Shown: positions 23,460 to 36,060, counted from the first letter of the stretch. The stretch is 64,000 bases of DNA from Antedon mediterranea (GCF_964355755.1 NC_092680.1:12685001-12749000); one strand, 5' to 3'. Notes: generated by a model not told the origin, from the sequence alone. Translations and numbers: made by a program.

Positions 23460-25190
23460 GTAAAACATTTCTCAAAATAAGTATTTTTAAGAATATTAAA
23501 ATAGAATTGACTTCAATTCAAGCAAAAATAGTCTTGATAGGATATAGTATGATATTGACTTCTTATCTTAAGTAAAACATTTCTCAAAATAAGTATTTTT
23601 AAAAATATTGCGAATCTCAATTTAAGCAAAAATAGTCTTGATAAGATAGTATGATATTGACTTCTTATTTTAAGTAAAACATTTCTCAAAATAAGTATTT
23701 TAAAGAATATTGCGAATCTTGATTCAAGTAAAAATAGTCTTGATAAGATAGTATGATATTGACTTCTTATTTTAAGTAAAACATTTCTCAAAATCAGAAT
23801 ATTGCGAATCTGAATTCAAGCAAAAATAGTCTTGATAGGATAGTATGATATTGACTTCTTATTTTAAGTAAAACATTTTTAAAAATAAGTATTTTTAAAA
23901 ATATTGCGAATCTTGATTCAAGTAAAAATAGTCTTGATAAGATAGTATGATATTGACTTCTTATTTTAAGTAAAACATTTCTCAAAATCAGAATATTGCG
24001 AATCTGAATTCAAGCAAAAATAGTCTTGATAGGATAGTATGATATTGACTTCTTATTTTAAGTAAAACATTTTTCAAAATAAGTATTTTTAAAAATATTG
24101 CGAATCTCAATTTAAGCAAAAATAGTCTTGATAAGATAGTATGATATTGACTTCTTATTTTAAGTAAAACATTTCTCGAAATAAGTATTTTTAAGAATAT
24201 TGCGAATCTTGATTCAAGTAAAAATAGTCTTGATAAGATAGTATGATATTGACTTCTTATTTTAAGTAAAACATTTCTCAAAATAAGTATGTTTTAAAAT
24301 ATTGCGAATCTCAATTTAAGCAAAAATAGTCTTGATAAGATAGTATGATATTGACTTCTTATTTTAAGTAAAACATTTCTCAAAATAAGTATTTTTAGGA
24401 ATATTGCGAAACCTAATTTAAGAAACTTTGTCTTACCTAGAAAAATATTTATTGTTTTAAGTAATTTTTAGAATTCATCAATCTTGATTTAAGAAAAATT
24501 ATTCTTGATAGGGATAAATATAATATTGATTTCTTATTTTAAGTAAAATACTTTTCAAATTAAGTATTTTCAAATCTTGTTTTAAGCAAAACTATTCTTA
24601 ATAAGAAGAGAATGATATTGACTTCTTATTTTAAGTAAAATATTTCTTGTAATAAGCATTTTCAAGAATATTGCGAATCTTGATTCAAGTAAAAATAATC
24701 TTGATAAGGGTAGTGTGAAATTGACTTCTTATTTTAAGTAAAATATTTCTCAAAACAAGTATGTTCAAGACTATTGCGAAACCTAATTTAAGAAACTTTG
24801 TCTTACCTAGAAAAATATTTATTGTTTTAAGTAATTTTTATAATTCATCAATCTTGATTTAAGAAAAATTATTCTTGATAGGGATAAATATAATATAGAT
24901 TTCTTATTTTAAGTAAAATACTTTTCAAATTAAGTATTTTCAAATCTTGTTTTAAGCAAAACTATTCTTAATAAGAAGAGAATGATATTGACTTCTTATT
25001 TTAAGTAAAATATTTCTTGTAATAAGCATTTTCAAGAATATTGCAAAACTTAATTTAAGAAAATGTGTCTTTTCTAGAAAATTATTTCTTGTTTTAAGTA
25101 ATTTTAAATCTTGACAAGAAAAAAAATACTTATTTTAAGAATTTTTTCTTAAAACAAGATTTTTTTTTCTTGCTTAGAATTTCAAATTTT
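23460..25190. repeat. Right tandem array, ~100-bp and ~370-bp units
   Basis: Units of roughly 100 bp (alternating longer and shorter versions) contain CTTATTTTAAG, CTTGATTCAAG or CTCAATTTAAG, and AAAATAGTCTTGATA with GATAGTATGATATTGACTTC. The palindromic words are the same type as in the left array but the spacers differ, and their order is inverted relative to the left end. Minus-strand ORFs with repeating MRNVLLKIRSQYHTILSRLF peptides are by-products. Confidence 0.9.
24411..25040. repeat. Higher-order duplication, period ~370 bp
   Basis: ACCTAATTTAAGAAACTTTG occurs at 24411 and again at 24781, and the following sequence (GTCTTACCTAGAAAAATATT, then TCATCAATCTTGATTTAAG) repeats with very few changes. 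The near identity of the two copies implies a recent duplication within the older array. Confidence 0.85.
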
Positions 25191-25196
25191 GCTGTG

Positions 25197-26120
25197 TAGT
25201 ATACTGAGTACAATGAATCAAGAAAATGTACAAAGGCCCAATGGAGAACATGGATATATATTGGTATCATGGTAGAGCATAATATTATGCAGTCATTAAC
25301 ATTGTATAAGATATTTAGGCATTATGTCCTTATAAAGAATAAAACTCTACTATAGTATGGCTCTAGATAAAGGGGTTTATCGAGAAGCGTTTAAGAACAA
25401 TGTTCAACATGCGAATACGTTTACGAATTCAAGTACTTTTTTTGTTGCCCTACACATTGTCTACTTAATAGTGTGTAAAGGTGAACAAAGGTGTCTTTCT
25501 GAAACAATTAAATGGATAGTGCATTTTTGTTAATGGAATAATTCTTATAGTATTAGGCCTAGGTTTTCTCACATTGGCCTATTCACGGTGGTGAAAACCC
25601 CATGCCCAGAGCCCCATGCAGAGAGGTTTGGTAAGCTAGTTTGAGCTAGGCCCATCAATATCATGGCTGGGTTCATGCTGGGGTCTTCCTTGTGGATAAG
25701 ATATCGTTCTTGTCTCATTAGAATTAAATACTGAATACCTTTGTCCTGATGTAGAGTTTAAAACAACCAAGTCTATTCAGCGATACTAATTATTTGTTGA
25801 TAGTGGGACGTAACTCAGCGTGGTGCCTCAAATGAACATTACACACATTTCAAAACAATGGAATCTAAACAGACGAATAATTCTTCAATACATGTTCTTA
25901 AACTATTTTCACAATCAAGCAGAATCAATTATACTAATTGCTATTATTCCTAAAGAAATCTCTCCTGTTTGGTGGGACAAAAAAAAATTGATTTAAAAAA
26001 GTTTTAAAATTTCGAAAGTCTTTAGATGTTGGTATATTTTAAGATAATGATTTAAGAAATAACATAATTTTTATACTATATAGATTATATAGAACAAGGA
26101 ATAGTAAGCTAAGGAAGCAT
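25197..26120. other. Non-coding DNA, nothing recognised
   Basis: This is flanking sequence outside the TIR element. A GC-richer patch near 25565-25690 has no ORF, splice-bounded exon or repeat that I recognise. Confidence 0.45.
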
Positions 26121-26300
26121 TATATAATAATAATAATATTTATTTACAACCATGGCATACGTTCACGGTGCGTTCTTTACGAATAAGGTCCTACGTTGTT
26201 GAGTTATACAGTGCAAGAAGGCGGTATATGTACATCCTTGTCATTGGGCCTAGCAACATAAAGTTCATGATAATTATAACTTTATATTTTAGAGTTATGT
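26121..26300 (-). mobile_element. Possible LINE 3' end
   Basis: On the minus strand the sequence ends in GGTTGTAAATAAATATTATT and a short TTA/ATT repeat at 26121-26146, a form typical of CR1/L2-like non-LTR 3' tails. The body to its right (to about 26300) is GC-richer than the background and contains no ORF. No reverse transcriptase motif is present, so the call rests on the tail shape. Confidence 0.35.
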
Positions 26301-26539
26301 AATAATGAATTCCATAATAACTTAAGTTGATTCATAAGTCGCGGTCTACTTAAAAACAACTATCCTACCTTATAAGTATTTTAACGATATAATAATATTA
26401 TTAATATAGCGTTAATGTGGGCTTCGTTATAGCTTTGTAATACAGGTTGATATACATACGTTCACGTTGTTTTACGTACCATTGAAGAAACTAAAAGACT
26501 GTTATGCAAATTATATTATGTCCGTAACCAACCGTTTGG

Positions 26540-26581
26540 TCAGCATAACATGTAAATTAAGTTGAATTGAATTGAATTGAA
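26540..26581 (+). repeat. GAATT-type pentamer tail
   Basis: TTGAATTGAATTGAATTGAA at about 26562-26581 is a short pentanucleotide repeat following GCATAACATGTAAATTAAG. Such tails end some non-LTR retrotransposons on the plus strand, so a 5'-truncated copy may lie to the left of it, but no coding part is seen. Confidence 0.4.
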
Positions 26582-29500
26582 ACCCGTACATGATGGAGGA
26601 TATAACCGAACTAAAATGTATGGATTATTATGAGATACATCTTTGATTTGTGAGTGAAGGTACGTAGATGTTTTACTTTTTATTATTGTTATTGCTATGT
26701 TATTCTTGTTCTAAACTTTGTATATAATGTAAATATATATACATAATAAATAACGATAGCCAGGCCTACCATACAAACGACATATGCACAGAAACTGATA
26801 GGGCCTAAAGTGCACGCCTAAATTAATACTATTCAGCCTATAAACAAACAACAGAACATCGAAATATATAAACAAATCATATTAGTTTATTAAAAAATGA
26901 ACAATTATATGCATTTTGAAATGGTCCATCTGGCTTAAAGAAACATCATCGCTAAGCCGTGTGTAATTCTAGGCCACTAGAGAATAGATTAGTACTTGTG
27001 CTGAGCTGATCGTAAAGGGTTAAATAATCGTTTAGGTGAGTGACCGGATTGGCCTAAAAATTACTTATAATATTCAACGTATCATATCAAACATAAAGAG
27101 TTTTACAAAGTGGAATAATACAGTGCTATTATACTTCTTCATTGGATCGGAATAGTTGGATTGAATTCTTGATCCCTTTACTCAAATACAGAACAAAGAA
27201 TAAACATTCTCTACAGGTATACTGAGCTCTATTCAATTTGATATCAAAGACTGTGAAAACAATTGAAGAAAAATACCAAAACTATTAAAAGAGAGAAACG
27301 TTCGAGAGTAACCTCAGCAAAGAGTTGCTTTGGGTTAAAAAGTGCAAAGGCTGATCAACATAAAGAAAGTTTGGCCTCATAGCATGTATATTTTGTACAG
27401 TAAATGTTGTAATATTAATTATAATGTTTTGTAATAGATAAATTACAGTAATATAAATTGACTGTTAAATGCCAATAATTATTTAATACATGTTAATGAT
27501 ACTTATTTTGATTGATAGAGGGCGCGCTGCCACCACGAGTCGTTTTTAGAATTCTAGATAATTAATTATGATTATTCACTAGATATATTATTGGAAAAAA
27601 ACAATACAATTTTTTAGGAAATAAGTATTTATAATATATACAAATTCTGACTTAAGTACATATTGGTATGACAAAACTAAACAAAGTCATGCCTACCTGT
27701 GATTAGGTAGGCTCAATCACTGCATTAACAGGCTCATTAAATTATAATTGTTCAAATTTATTAAGTAGAACATGTGCAGGGCCTATTAGTCTTAATGTAT
27801 TATTTGTTGACATTTTAAATGATACTTAACAACCCTTAAGAACCATTGACTGAATATTTACAAGCCTATCACAGTCAGAAGACTAGAGACACATTCTTGG
27901 ATTGGTATCATATACATAATTCTAAACGTTTAAGTAGTAATTAATTATCACCAAAACTTGACGTCATTTTTAATTAACATAATCAAGAAAACGTTGATAA
28001 AAGAATGCAATCTGTCTCTAATGTAACACAAAGTATATGTCGTTGTATAATGTGCATATGACATATTAAACATACTGTAGGCCTACAAGCATGACAATAC
28101 TGTTTTATTCGTTCTGCAAATTTTTAAAATACGTTTAGAAAGCAACGTGATTTTACGATTATGTAAAACAACACAATAAACATAATGTAATTAAAAATGG
28201 GCAGGTGGTCTTGATTATGTTAATTACATCCGCAAATTAAATACGTCATCTTCATACCGATTAATGCTTTAATAAAACAAGAGGAAAGAAGAGCACGGGA
28301 AATAACAGTACAATTGTCATCACGAATAGACAGCAGACGACATTAGAAAGCAGGCGAAACGTGTCCAAGGTATACTAACTTAAAATATCTTTACAAAGTG
28401 ACAGGATTGAGTTAAATTGCGCATTGACCGAGAACTAATCAAGTCAAACATTGCTGTTTATAGGGGATGTGGCGAGTGCTTGTATTTTGAACAGCTAATA
28501 GATAAAACATGTAATATAAGTCAGTTTCGTCATTTCTGTATCCTTTACAGAAAAGATTGTCCTAAGTTACAAATGGACCTGACAGAGTTGCACTGTTTTG
28601 CCGCTGAAAGCTAACAGAAAATACATACATCAGTTAGGCCTACATACACAATTATTATCTATTAAAGAATTCAGGCTTACTTTACCGTATTTCAACCTTA
28701 ACAAAGTGGAAAAAGTTGGAACACAACTAGGCATAGTTGGAATACTATACGCATTGACTGTTCGTTATTTTGGAAATATCTGATCTCGTTTAAAGCATGG
28801 GTGTATAAATTTATAGGCCCATGGTTAAAGCATGCACGTACGTGTTACCAGAGAAGAGTGACATTACCCTTAATTTCAACAAGTCAGTCAAATTTAACAT
28901 ACGGCGAGATAAAACATTAGCATATACAGTGTGTGAAAACACGCGGAAATAATACTTTAAAAAATGTCTACTCCAAATTCTACTCATCTGATCTCCGGAT
29001 GAGTATTACGCAGAGACCACACGTGATTTAACCAAATGAACTTAAGAAGTTACTAAATATATAAACATCTCGTTCTCTATCTATCTGGTCTACAAGAGAT
29101 GCCTTATGGAATATTTCCAACCTAATATTTGTAACTAAGATAATATAGGGCCTAGACATTGAGCTAAACTTACATTATGTAACTGTAGAACTTTTTGTGA
29201 AAGAGGGGCATTTCAATTATCAATAATTATTATTATAGATTAATAAATAATTATTTCAGAAACATTTCAGAAATCTTCCTTTCCTTTTTTCTAAAAATGA
29301 ATTTGTATGAATATACTCTCTCAAAATTTGGAAACAATGATATGTCACCATTCAAAAGGCCTTTCTGTTGGATCCGTTATAAGTAAAAGTAGAAAGCAAA
29401 TTATTATTTGGAAATTGTGGGAATCTTGGTCTTAATGTGGAAGAAATTGAGTTGATGAAAATAACAGATGAAAGTTAAGAATGTTATAGGAAGAGATGTC

Positions 29501-31116
29501 ATAGGCCTATAGAGAATGCACACTAGGTGTATCAAATATGGATAACTTCTTAGAAACCTGAAATCAATAGATTGTGCTTATAGAACATTAAGGTGTGGAC
29601 ATTTTCACATTGGTGTAGCCTGGCCTATTTATTTATTTTATTATCTCTAATTTCCCCTTTTTTCTACTCCCTTGGCCTCAAATGAAACTTAGTTTATATC
29701 GTAATCATTATAGTTTATCCATGTCGTTTACGTGTTAATTGCTGTTTTATGTAGGCCTAAATGGAAAGAATAAGGTTTATACTTTTAAAAAAATCTGTTT
29801 CATGTTTAGGATGCTAATTTGATGAAACCAGGGAAGATTGATTCTTCCCTGGATGAAACATAACTTAAAAATGTGTATGTAGAAGCTTGCTTCGCATACA
29901 ATATTATTTGAAAAATGTATTGCCTGTATGCTGTTTTACTAAGCAAAATAAGCCTTGAACTATAGATGTTTTGAAAACAAACAATCTCAAATTGCCAAAA
30001 TTAATGAAATAATCATTCCTGAAAATTCAAACAGTTTCGAGGTATGTCAAGTTAGTCAGTAAATGAATGCATTCATGTTCATAGCATAAACAAAGGTGAA
30101 ATTAATATCTCTACCCCTGGTGCAATTCGGACACCGGTGTTTTTTTGGCTTTGAGAAAAGCACGTGATAAATCGTCTGTTTGATACATTTTTATTTTTCG
30201 TATCAAGCAAATTTCAACATAATCAATTGTTTGTTACTTTGTTTCATAATGTTCCTATACAAAAAAAATGCCCTCTGTATTATTATACTTTTTGGAATAA
30301 AATAAGTAAAGACAAAATTGCGAACGATGAACATGAGTGACATCAGCATAATGTAAAAACTCAGTTTGTATCTTTATCGAATTTTAGGCCTGACACACAC
30401 ACGGACTATACCTGTTTTACCCTTCACTGTTAGCGAACTTAATTTATTTTATATAAGTTAAGACTGCGATTATACACCTCTACGAGTTGTTTAATACACG
30501 TGCTTCTGAGGTTTTAAATATATGAAGATGGGCCTGCAGCTGTAGAGGGTAAAGACACGCAGGTATCCTGCAGAGTAAGCGCTCCTCTCCGGTCACGATG
30601 AGGGCAAATTTGCCATAGCAGAATAATTCCTAAAATTGCTTGATATAAACTAATGTAAAAAGAACCCGATCGACCGATCTCTGAAAAGGCGGTCAGTAAC
30701 CGCTATTGACTTAAAATGAAAATGGAAAAATAACGAGCTGGGAGAGAATGATCAACAGATATATCCAAGGAGGCCAATTTGAAACTGTCACAAAATGGTT
30801 TTTTTCCGCTCGACAAATATTATTTAGGTGGTATTAAGTGTTTTAGATTTGTAGGATAGGCAATGCAGGGTTGTTTATAATTATTTGATTGATGTATCCA
30901 TGTAATCCATGATTAACTTCAATTAAATTCTCTAACTCAAAATCATATAGCCATGCCATGTAAAATAGGCCCTGTTAAAAATAAAACTTTTGTTTGTGTT
31001 TTTAATCCATTTGAATTGTAATGATATTTGAATAAAGATGGCAAAACTTTACAATAAATTTATTTTATTTATGTTATTTAACCAAATTTTGCAATTTGTA
31101 ACGTTGGTGGCGCTGT
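26582..31116. other. Non-coding span, nothing recognised
   Basis: Two overlapping plus-strand ORFs (28417-28614 and 28598-28783) lack motifs and splice context. The DNA has many TAGGCCTA/GGCCTA words, several A- or T-runs and no repeat that I can delimit. A small GC-richer patch near 30535-30610 is unassigned. Confidence 0.4.
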
Positions 31117-31645
31117 TATAATAATAATAATAACTTTATTGTTTCTCTTTTATAACAGAGGCAAAATTCTCAATAGATGTGCAACAACAAAAAAATAAAT
31201 ATGGACTTATCTTACTACACAATCAAATACAAACATTATGAATTATTACATTAAAAAGTATATAAACATTAGGTTATAAAAATTCATTCAATACATTTGA
31301 GCGAAAAGTAAAAGATTGTGTTATGGAAGGATATTATAAATTTCGATGCGTTCTTTCCATGCAGTTGTTAAAAATAATTTACAATATTTGTCAAAGATGT
31401 TACTTGCTAATACATAGTTAATATTGTTTATACATTGGATTTGATATTTTTCATGAATTTCTAGGTCGTCAAAAAAAAGGTGATATTTAAGTTCAGGTGA
31501 GCTTGACGTGAATAAGTCCCATATTTTATGCAAATCATTGTTGTATAGATCTTCTTTAAGTTGTTTAAATATTGAGTTTCTAATATTAATTAATCTAGTA
31601 CAATTGATATTAGAAACTACAAGCTTAAAGAAAAATGTGTTCACA
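31117..31645 (-). pseudogene. 5'-truncated non-LTR retrotransposon (LINE) 3' end
   Basis: The minus-strand ORF at 31321-31644 (107 codons) contains SSPELKYHLFFDDLEIHEKY and ends FLTTAWKERIEIYNILP. Its style matches the C-terminal tail of CR1/L2/Jockey-type reverse transcriptase ORFs, which commonly end with a helix like ...FI..AW..R.... Downstream on the same strand the sequence runs through a 3' UTR to CAATAAAGTTATTATTATTA at 31117-31142, a textbook LINE tail. The catalytic RT domain and endonuclease are absent, so this is a dead, 5'-truncated copy. The family cannot be fixed from this fragment. Confidence 0.6.
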
Positions 31646-32589
31646 GTTCACTGATTTACACATACAAACTCTACAAGATAATTACAACCTAATTAACACA
31701 TCCAAGTAACAATAAACAGATCAGTTGATTGGAGTTTCATAATGGCTCGTACAAGTCGAACAATGTGCTCATAATAAACAGTAATCTGAGATGATCCAAA
31801 GATGATATGTGCTCTAATTATCAACATTCAAGTTGGCGAAATGCAAGTTCTCAATAATACCCAACACTGCAGTACAAGAGCAACAAGTCAATCACAGTGC
31901 TAATTATTAGAGCGCAACATAACGCGCCACCCCGTCGCGCACCGTGCGGATGGTTTACTTTTATTCGTATCTCAGATTCTACAAACTTGAACTTCGAAGG
32001 AATTGCATATCTTCTTAAAATCATTGCATTACTTTATAAACCTTAGCCCTACTAACATTATTGAAGATGTTTTGTAGCTTTTGTAAGTTCCTCTATGCAT
32101 AATGTTTCCAACATAGCGAAAAACAAATAAGACATTTCCACTAAGAAAATAATAGTTACAGTTAAAAAAAAATTGTTCTATATAAAATCAAATCAACAAA
32201 AACAGATTACTAATTCAAATGAACTTTTATAGTTTTGACGCAAATTTTTTTTTCATAATCTTATACTGGTCACAACGCGTTGCAACGGCGCCCTCAATTG
32301 TTTAAAACTTTAAAATGATTGACAAATTAATTATTATATGAAATTATTGCATTGCATTTCTGGAAACTTCTTAGTTCAAAGTATAAATACCATTCTAAAA
32401 AATATTCTATAAAGTAAGATTTGATTTGTTAAATAATTAATGTTACAGTTATGCTATTCACAGAAATAATGCAACTATAGTAATATTACGGTACCGTACA
32501 ATCCTCGGTGAAAAGATTTAATTATTTAATTTGTTAATGTTAATTTAACAATTAAATTTCCTATTAGAACGCATAAGTGATCGTGCGTT
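31646..32589. other. Non-coding DNA
   Basis: The sequence upstream of the LINE fragment has no further RT coding sequence, so the 5' truncation point is near 31650. A GC-richer patch at about 31905-31960 (GCGCCACCCCGTCGCGCACC) and a smaller one near 32275-32295 stand out but carry no ORF. Confidence 0.4.
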
Positions 32590-32715
32590 GTAAGTTGCCG
32601 GCGGACAGACGGTCAGTCACCTTCTACTGGCCTACTGCTGATTTTAATCCGGTCCCTGGATGTTGGCAGAATACCGATGCGAGAGATGAAGAAACAAAAC
32701 GAAGAAGAGGAAGCT
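32590..32715 (+). CDS. Possible first exon (13 codons) with GC-rich 5' leader
   Basis: A GC-richer patch (GTTGCCGGCGGACAGACGGT) leads to ATG at 32677 and the frame MREMKKQNEEEEA, which ends at GCT|GTAAGG, a good donor after 32715. The frame is phase 0. If unspliced it continues only 25 codons. This has the look of a first coding exon with a short charged N terminus, but no downstream exon was identified and the assignment is weak. Alternatively the ATG could be internal to a 5' UTR exon. Confidence 0.22.
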
Positions 32716-35491
32716 GTAAGGATGAGACACTGCAGCTTATCATGTTGTATTTTTAAAACAAAAACATTTTCAGTTGTTGAAGAAACGCTATAGTATATTT
32801 AACTATCACTAGTAAAATAAGACACACACAAGTATGTTTTATATATAACGTAGCCTGTTTTCACAAGGTTTTTACAACATCTATATGATTTTGATTTAAA
32901 GAATTAAACTGACGCTAATCTTGGAATGCTGTTCAATAAAATATAAACAACCTGCATTGCCTATCCTACACATCTAAAACACATAATACATTTTGATGTC
33001 GTCCGAGATCCACTGTAATTTGAATGATGTGGAAATCACAATAGACCTGTAACCTATTAATTAGGTCATATAATTTTAAAAAATAAAATTCTAGCACCTT
33101 TCTAGCTACAGAATGCCTAAGTAGGCCTAGTAGTAGTATTTGTAACAAGCTAAAGTGTAGCAAACAACTTTACATGAAATATTATTTCATATTTTGTTAA
33201 ATTTTTTAATAGAAAATAATATGTAAGTTATTAGTACATTAATGTACGCAAGTTAACATGTTTTGTTATTATAATAAGTTCACGTGATAATAATTATATT
33301 ATGATTATTTACTGAACAATACTTCATAAGGTTCTCCACGTGTATTTTATTCCGAATTCATTGTTATACGTGATGCATCAAATACATTTTGCTGATAAAA
33401 TAATTATTGTATTATTTGGCATTGACTTCAAAGTTGTTGCTAAGGGCCATTCGTTCCACTCTACCAAGGTGAAGAACCAGTTTGCGTCGATTGATACCGT
33501 AAAATTTTGCAATAATAACTTTATGCCTACTCTTAAAATGTTGTAATACCGGAAAGGCACAACATATATCCAAATTATTGAATAATTCGTCAGTTTTCAA
33601 ACAAAGTCTATAAGGCCACTTACTATATAAATATCCTAATTCATAGGATTCAACACTAAAAGTTATTTTAGTCCTAATAAATTAAGTGTAAATGGGAAAG
33701 AAATTCCTACCCCGCTACATGAATAATTGAAATCGGTAAACCCAAAGTTTAAAATTGTAAAGTTTGGAATTAGGACCTATAACTGCAAGAAGTATTGCAA
33801 GTGTTATCTACTTTTCACAGTAAACCTGCAATAATTTTTTAGGATTTTTATTATATCTTTACAATTTATAAAGTATTTTACAAGCCTTGTTTATATTACA
33901 TTGATTTATAAATGTTGCCTTCTTCCGTTTTTTTAAATAAAAGTGGAAAATATTAACAGTTTGAAACAAGCGTTTTAGAAATATATTAACGGGAAGAAAA
34001 AACACCTTATACCAGTATGATTGTGTTTATACACATGATATTCAACTATCAAATGACATAGTTTGGTTAATATATCATCGTAATGCCTGTGTACATCTCA
34101 TCTGTCTATTTTCAACGTCTTTAGCATCAGTTGCTTTATACGTAAATGTAATTTCTGTATAACCTTGGCCTTTTACGATTCGTTATAGAATTTGTATTCT
34201 TCTTTTAAGAAACCCTCATTATGAGTAAATAGAAATCTTGTAATTGTTAGGAGTCTGTGAAAGGAATGCACATTGTGTTCTTGCAATAGAACAAATTATG
34301 TTCACCTGTGTGTATAGGAAAGTACATCTTGTTCGATATTATATGGTTCATATCCCAGGTTTAGTATAATAATAATGATCCGCCTCAACAATAGCTTACG
34401 ACTTACCGTCGGATTTACGAAAAACGAATGTGTTGTAAATAAACGCGCTCTAATAGTCTTTTAACATAACAAAAAATAATATAGCTAAGGCTATATACAT
34501 TGAATGAGAATATTGTTTAATTTTCATACCAATCTAGGCCTATACAATACAACCATTAGTTATTCTTGTACAATTCAGGAACGGGTTTCATATAATGGCT
34601 AAGCCACTTACATAATACTTAAGTAATAGGCCTGCTAGAATTATACTAAATATTTCTACTAAAATAATGTTTTCATTAACGTACCTTTATGTAGGCCTAC
34701 ATTTAGTAACAGATATCATTATACCGGTATAGGTTTAGACTACTTCAATGTCTATCTTTGGTACATGCATTAACAGATATATCGTACCTCAATGTCTATC
34801 TTTACATAAGTCAATTGTCGTTTGCATACCAAATGATACAAACAATATAATAATACAGTACCGCAAAGTGTAATAACGTTCGTTCGTTTAGATACAAAGG
34901 CTCGTACTAAGGTAAGACAGGAATGTGTAGGCTAAGCACAACGCACATGTAAGTTACGAACACAATAAGGCACAGCAATCAAGCTAAGTTTCGCTCTAAG
35001 TTTCGATACTAACTTTTTTTGTAAGGTAAACGTATAGTTAAACGACTTGTTCTGGGTCTTTTTCTGTCACGGTGATATCGTTATAGACAAAATATGTAAC
35101 GTTGTGAGGTCCACCATTTTAATATAATAATGTTTAGGCAATGTCATACAACAAATTTAGATTTTGAATTCGTGATCACTGCAGAATTTCGTTAATGATA
35201 ATTTAAAGAAATAATCAGATGAAAACCATACCGAAATGATAGATAAAAATAAAGTTAACATTGTAATTCGTGTTTTGTTTAACATAGTCCACGTCAAATG
35301 GAAACCAGTGTAGGTGGTACAACACGCCGATCTTAAATTGATTTATACTTCAAATTAAAAATTGAAAGCGTTTTCCAAATTACCGATCATGAAATAAATA
35401 TATCAAATAAGAAACAGCGTTACTGAATACAAATTCGATGGTTTAATGATTCTGTTGTAAATTGAAAATAAAAGGACAAAAAAACACTTAC
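32716..35491. other. Non-coding span, nothing firm
   Basis: Overlapping ORFs on both strands at 33340-33600 and one at 32966-33163 have no motifs. A local duplication is present at about 34705-34800: TCAATGTCTATCTTT occurs twice and AACAGATAT occurs twice in the same order about 47 bp apart. Confidence 0.4.
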
Positions 35492-35530
35492 CATCATCAT
35501 CATGATGCTAACGGGCTGAAAATCCTCGAG
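35492..35530 (-). CDS. Possible 39-nt micro-exon or first exon
   Basis: On the minus strand TTCTTTTGATATTTAG (acceptor-like) is followed by 39 nt encoding LEDFQPVSIMMMM and then ATG|GTAAGTG, a perfect donor. The four tandem ATGs could instead be start codons of a first exon whose leader lies to the right; the sequence near 35610 on minus contains TATAATATACC, a possible TATA box. Either reading needs downstream exons at lower coordinates, which I did not find. The gene is unidentified. Confidence 0.25.
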
Positions 35531-35559
35531 CTAAATATCAAAAGAATTAAACCGTGTAA

Positions 35560-36060
35560 TGTTTTATGCCTCAATGAGGCTCTTCAGAACCACGCGTAAA
35601 CTCAGTTCGCTGGTATATTATAACAACTGACTGTGTCGTATTGTAGCCTTCGGGTTTTGAATCCCAATCAGAAATGTATGAAACGAGCCACACAAATCTA
35701 CCACTCAGGTGAGACTGAAGGCGCAGTCTTGCGGAACACTCTCAGTCAGAGTTTTTCACGTGCGATAACTGGCTGCTGGGAAGCCAAATTGTTGCAGTGT
35801 ATAATCACACACACACAAACACAGATTCAAAGGTTCTTAATTGACAGTTTCAACGCTTAGAATTGTTTTGTTCTACGCATAGAGTCACTTAATTCAACCC
35901 CTAACTCGGTGGGTAGCAATATTCAACTGATTGAGAATGACCGGCATTGCCTCGGCAGCCACCAATTACTGGGACGTTGCCGGCAGCCCGCCCCGGAGCA
36001 AAAGTCAAACGGCTCTATAACGGCCAATCAAATAATTTTTCTCCTTATCTGATTATACCA
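35560..36060. promoter_or_regulatory. GC-richer patch, possible promoter
   Basis: This stretch is clearly less AT-rich than its neighbours, with GCCGGCAGCCCGCCCCGGAG near 35980 and a CCAAT-type GGCCAATCA near 36021. It lies directly upstream of the minus-strand donor at 35492. Two plus-strand ORFs (35633-35860 and 35947-36183) cross it but have no recognised motif and may simply reflect the higher GC content. A short CA repeat is at about 35807. Confidence 0.28.

Larger units (their letters stand above)
18567..25196. mobile_element. ~6.6-kb TIR element with inverted terminal tandem arrays
   Basis: The left end reads TA|CACAGCAAAATTCTGATT and the right end, read in reverse complement, is TA|CACAGCAAAATTTGAAAT; both are followed by A-runs and CTTGTTTTAAG-type words. 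TA dinucleotides at 18565-18566 and 25197-25198 could be the target duplication, as in Tc1/mariner-like insertions, but 2 bp is weak evidence. Inside are a left tandem array, a roughly 3-kb core with decayed exons, and a right array of different unit length in inverted orientation. I do not know a described family with exactly this layout. It could be one transposon, or a solo-array element carrying a nested insertion. Confidence 0.65.

Noticed and set aside
23513-24281. Minus-strand ORFs with repeating MRNVLLKIRSQYHTILSRLF peptides
   Set aside because: By-products of the right tandem array.
33340-33600. Three mutually overlapping ORFs on both strands
   Set aside because: Overlap in different frames with no motif or splice context; at most one could be real and none is favoured.
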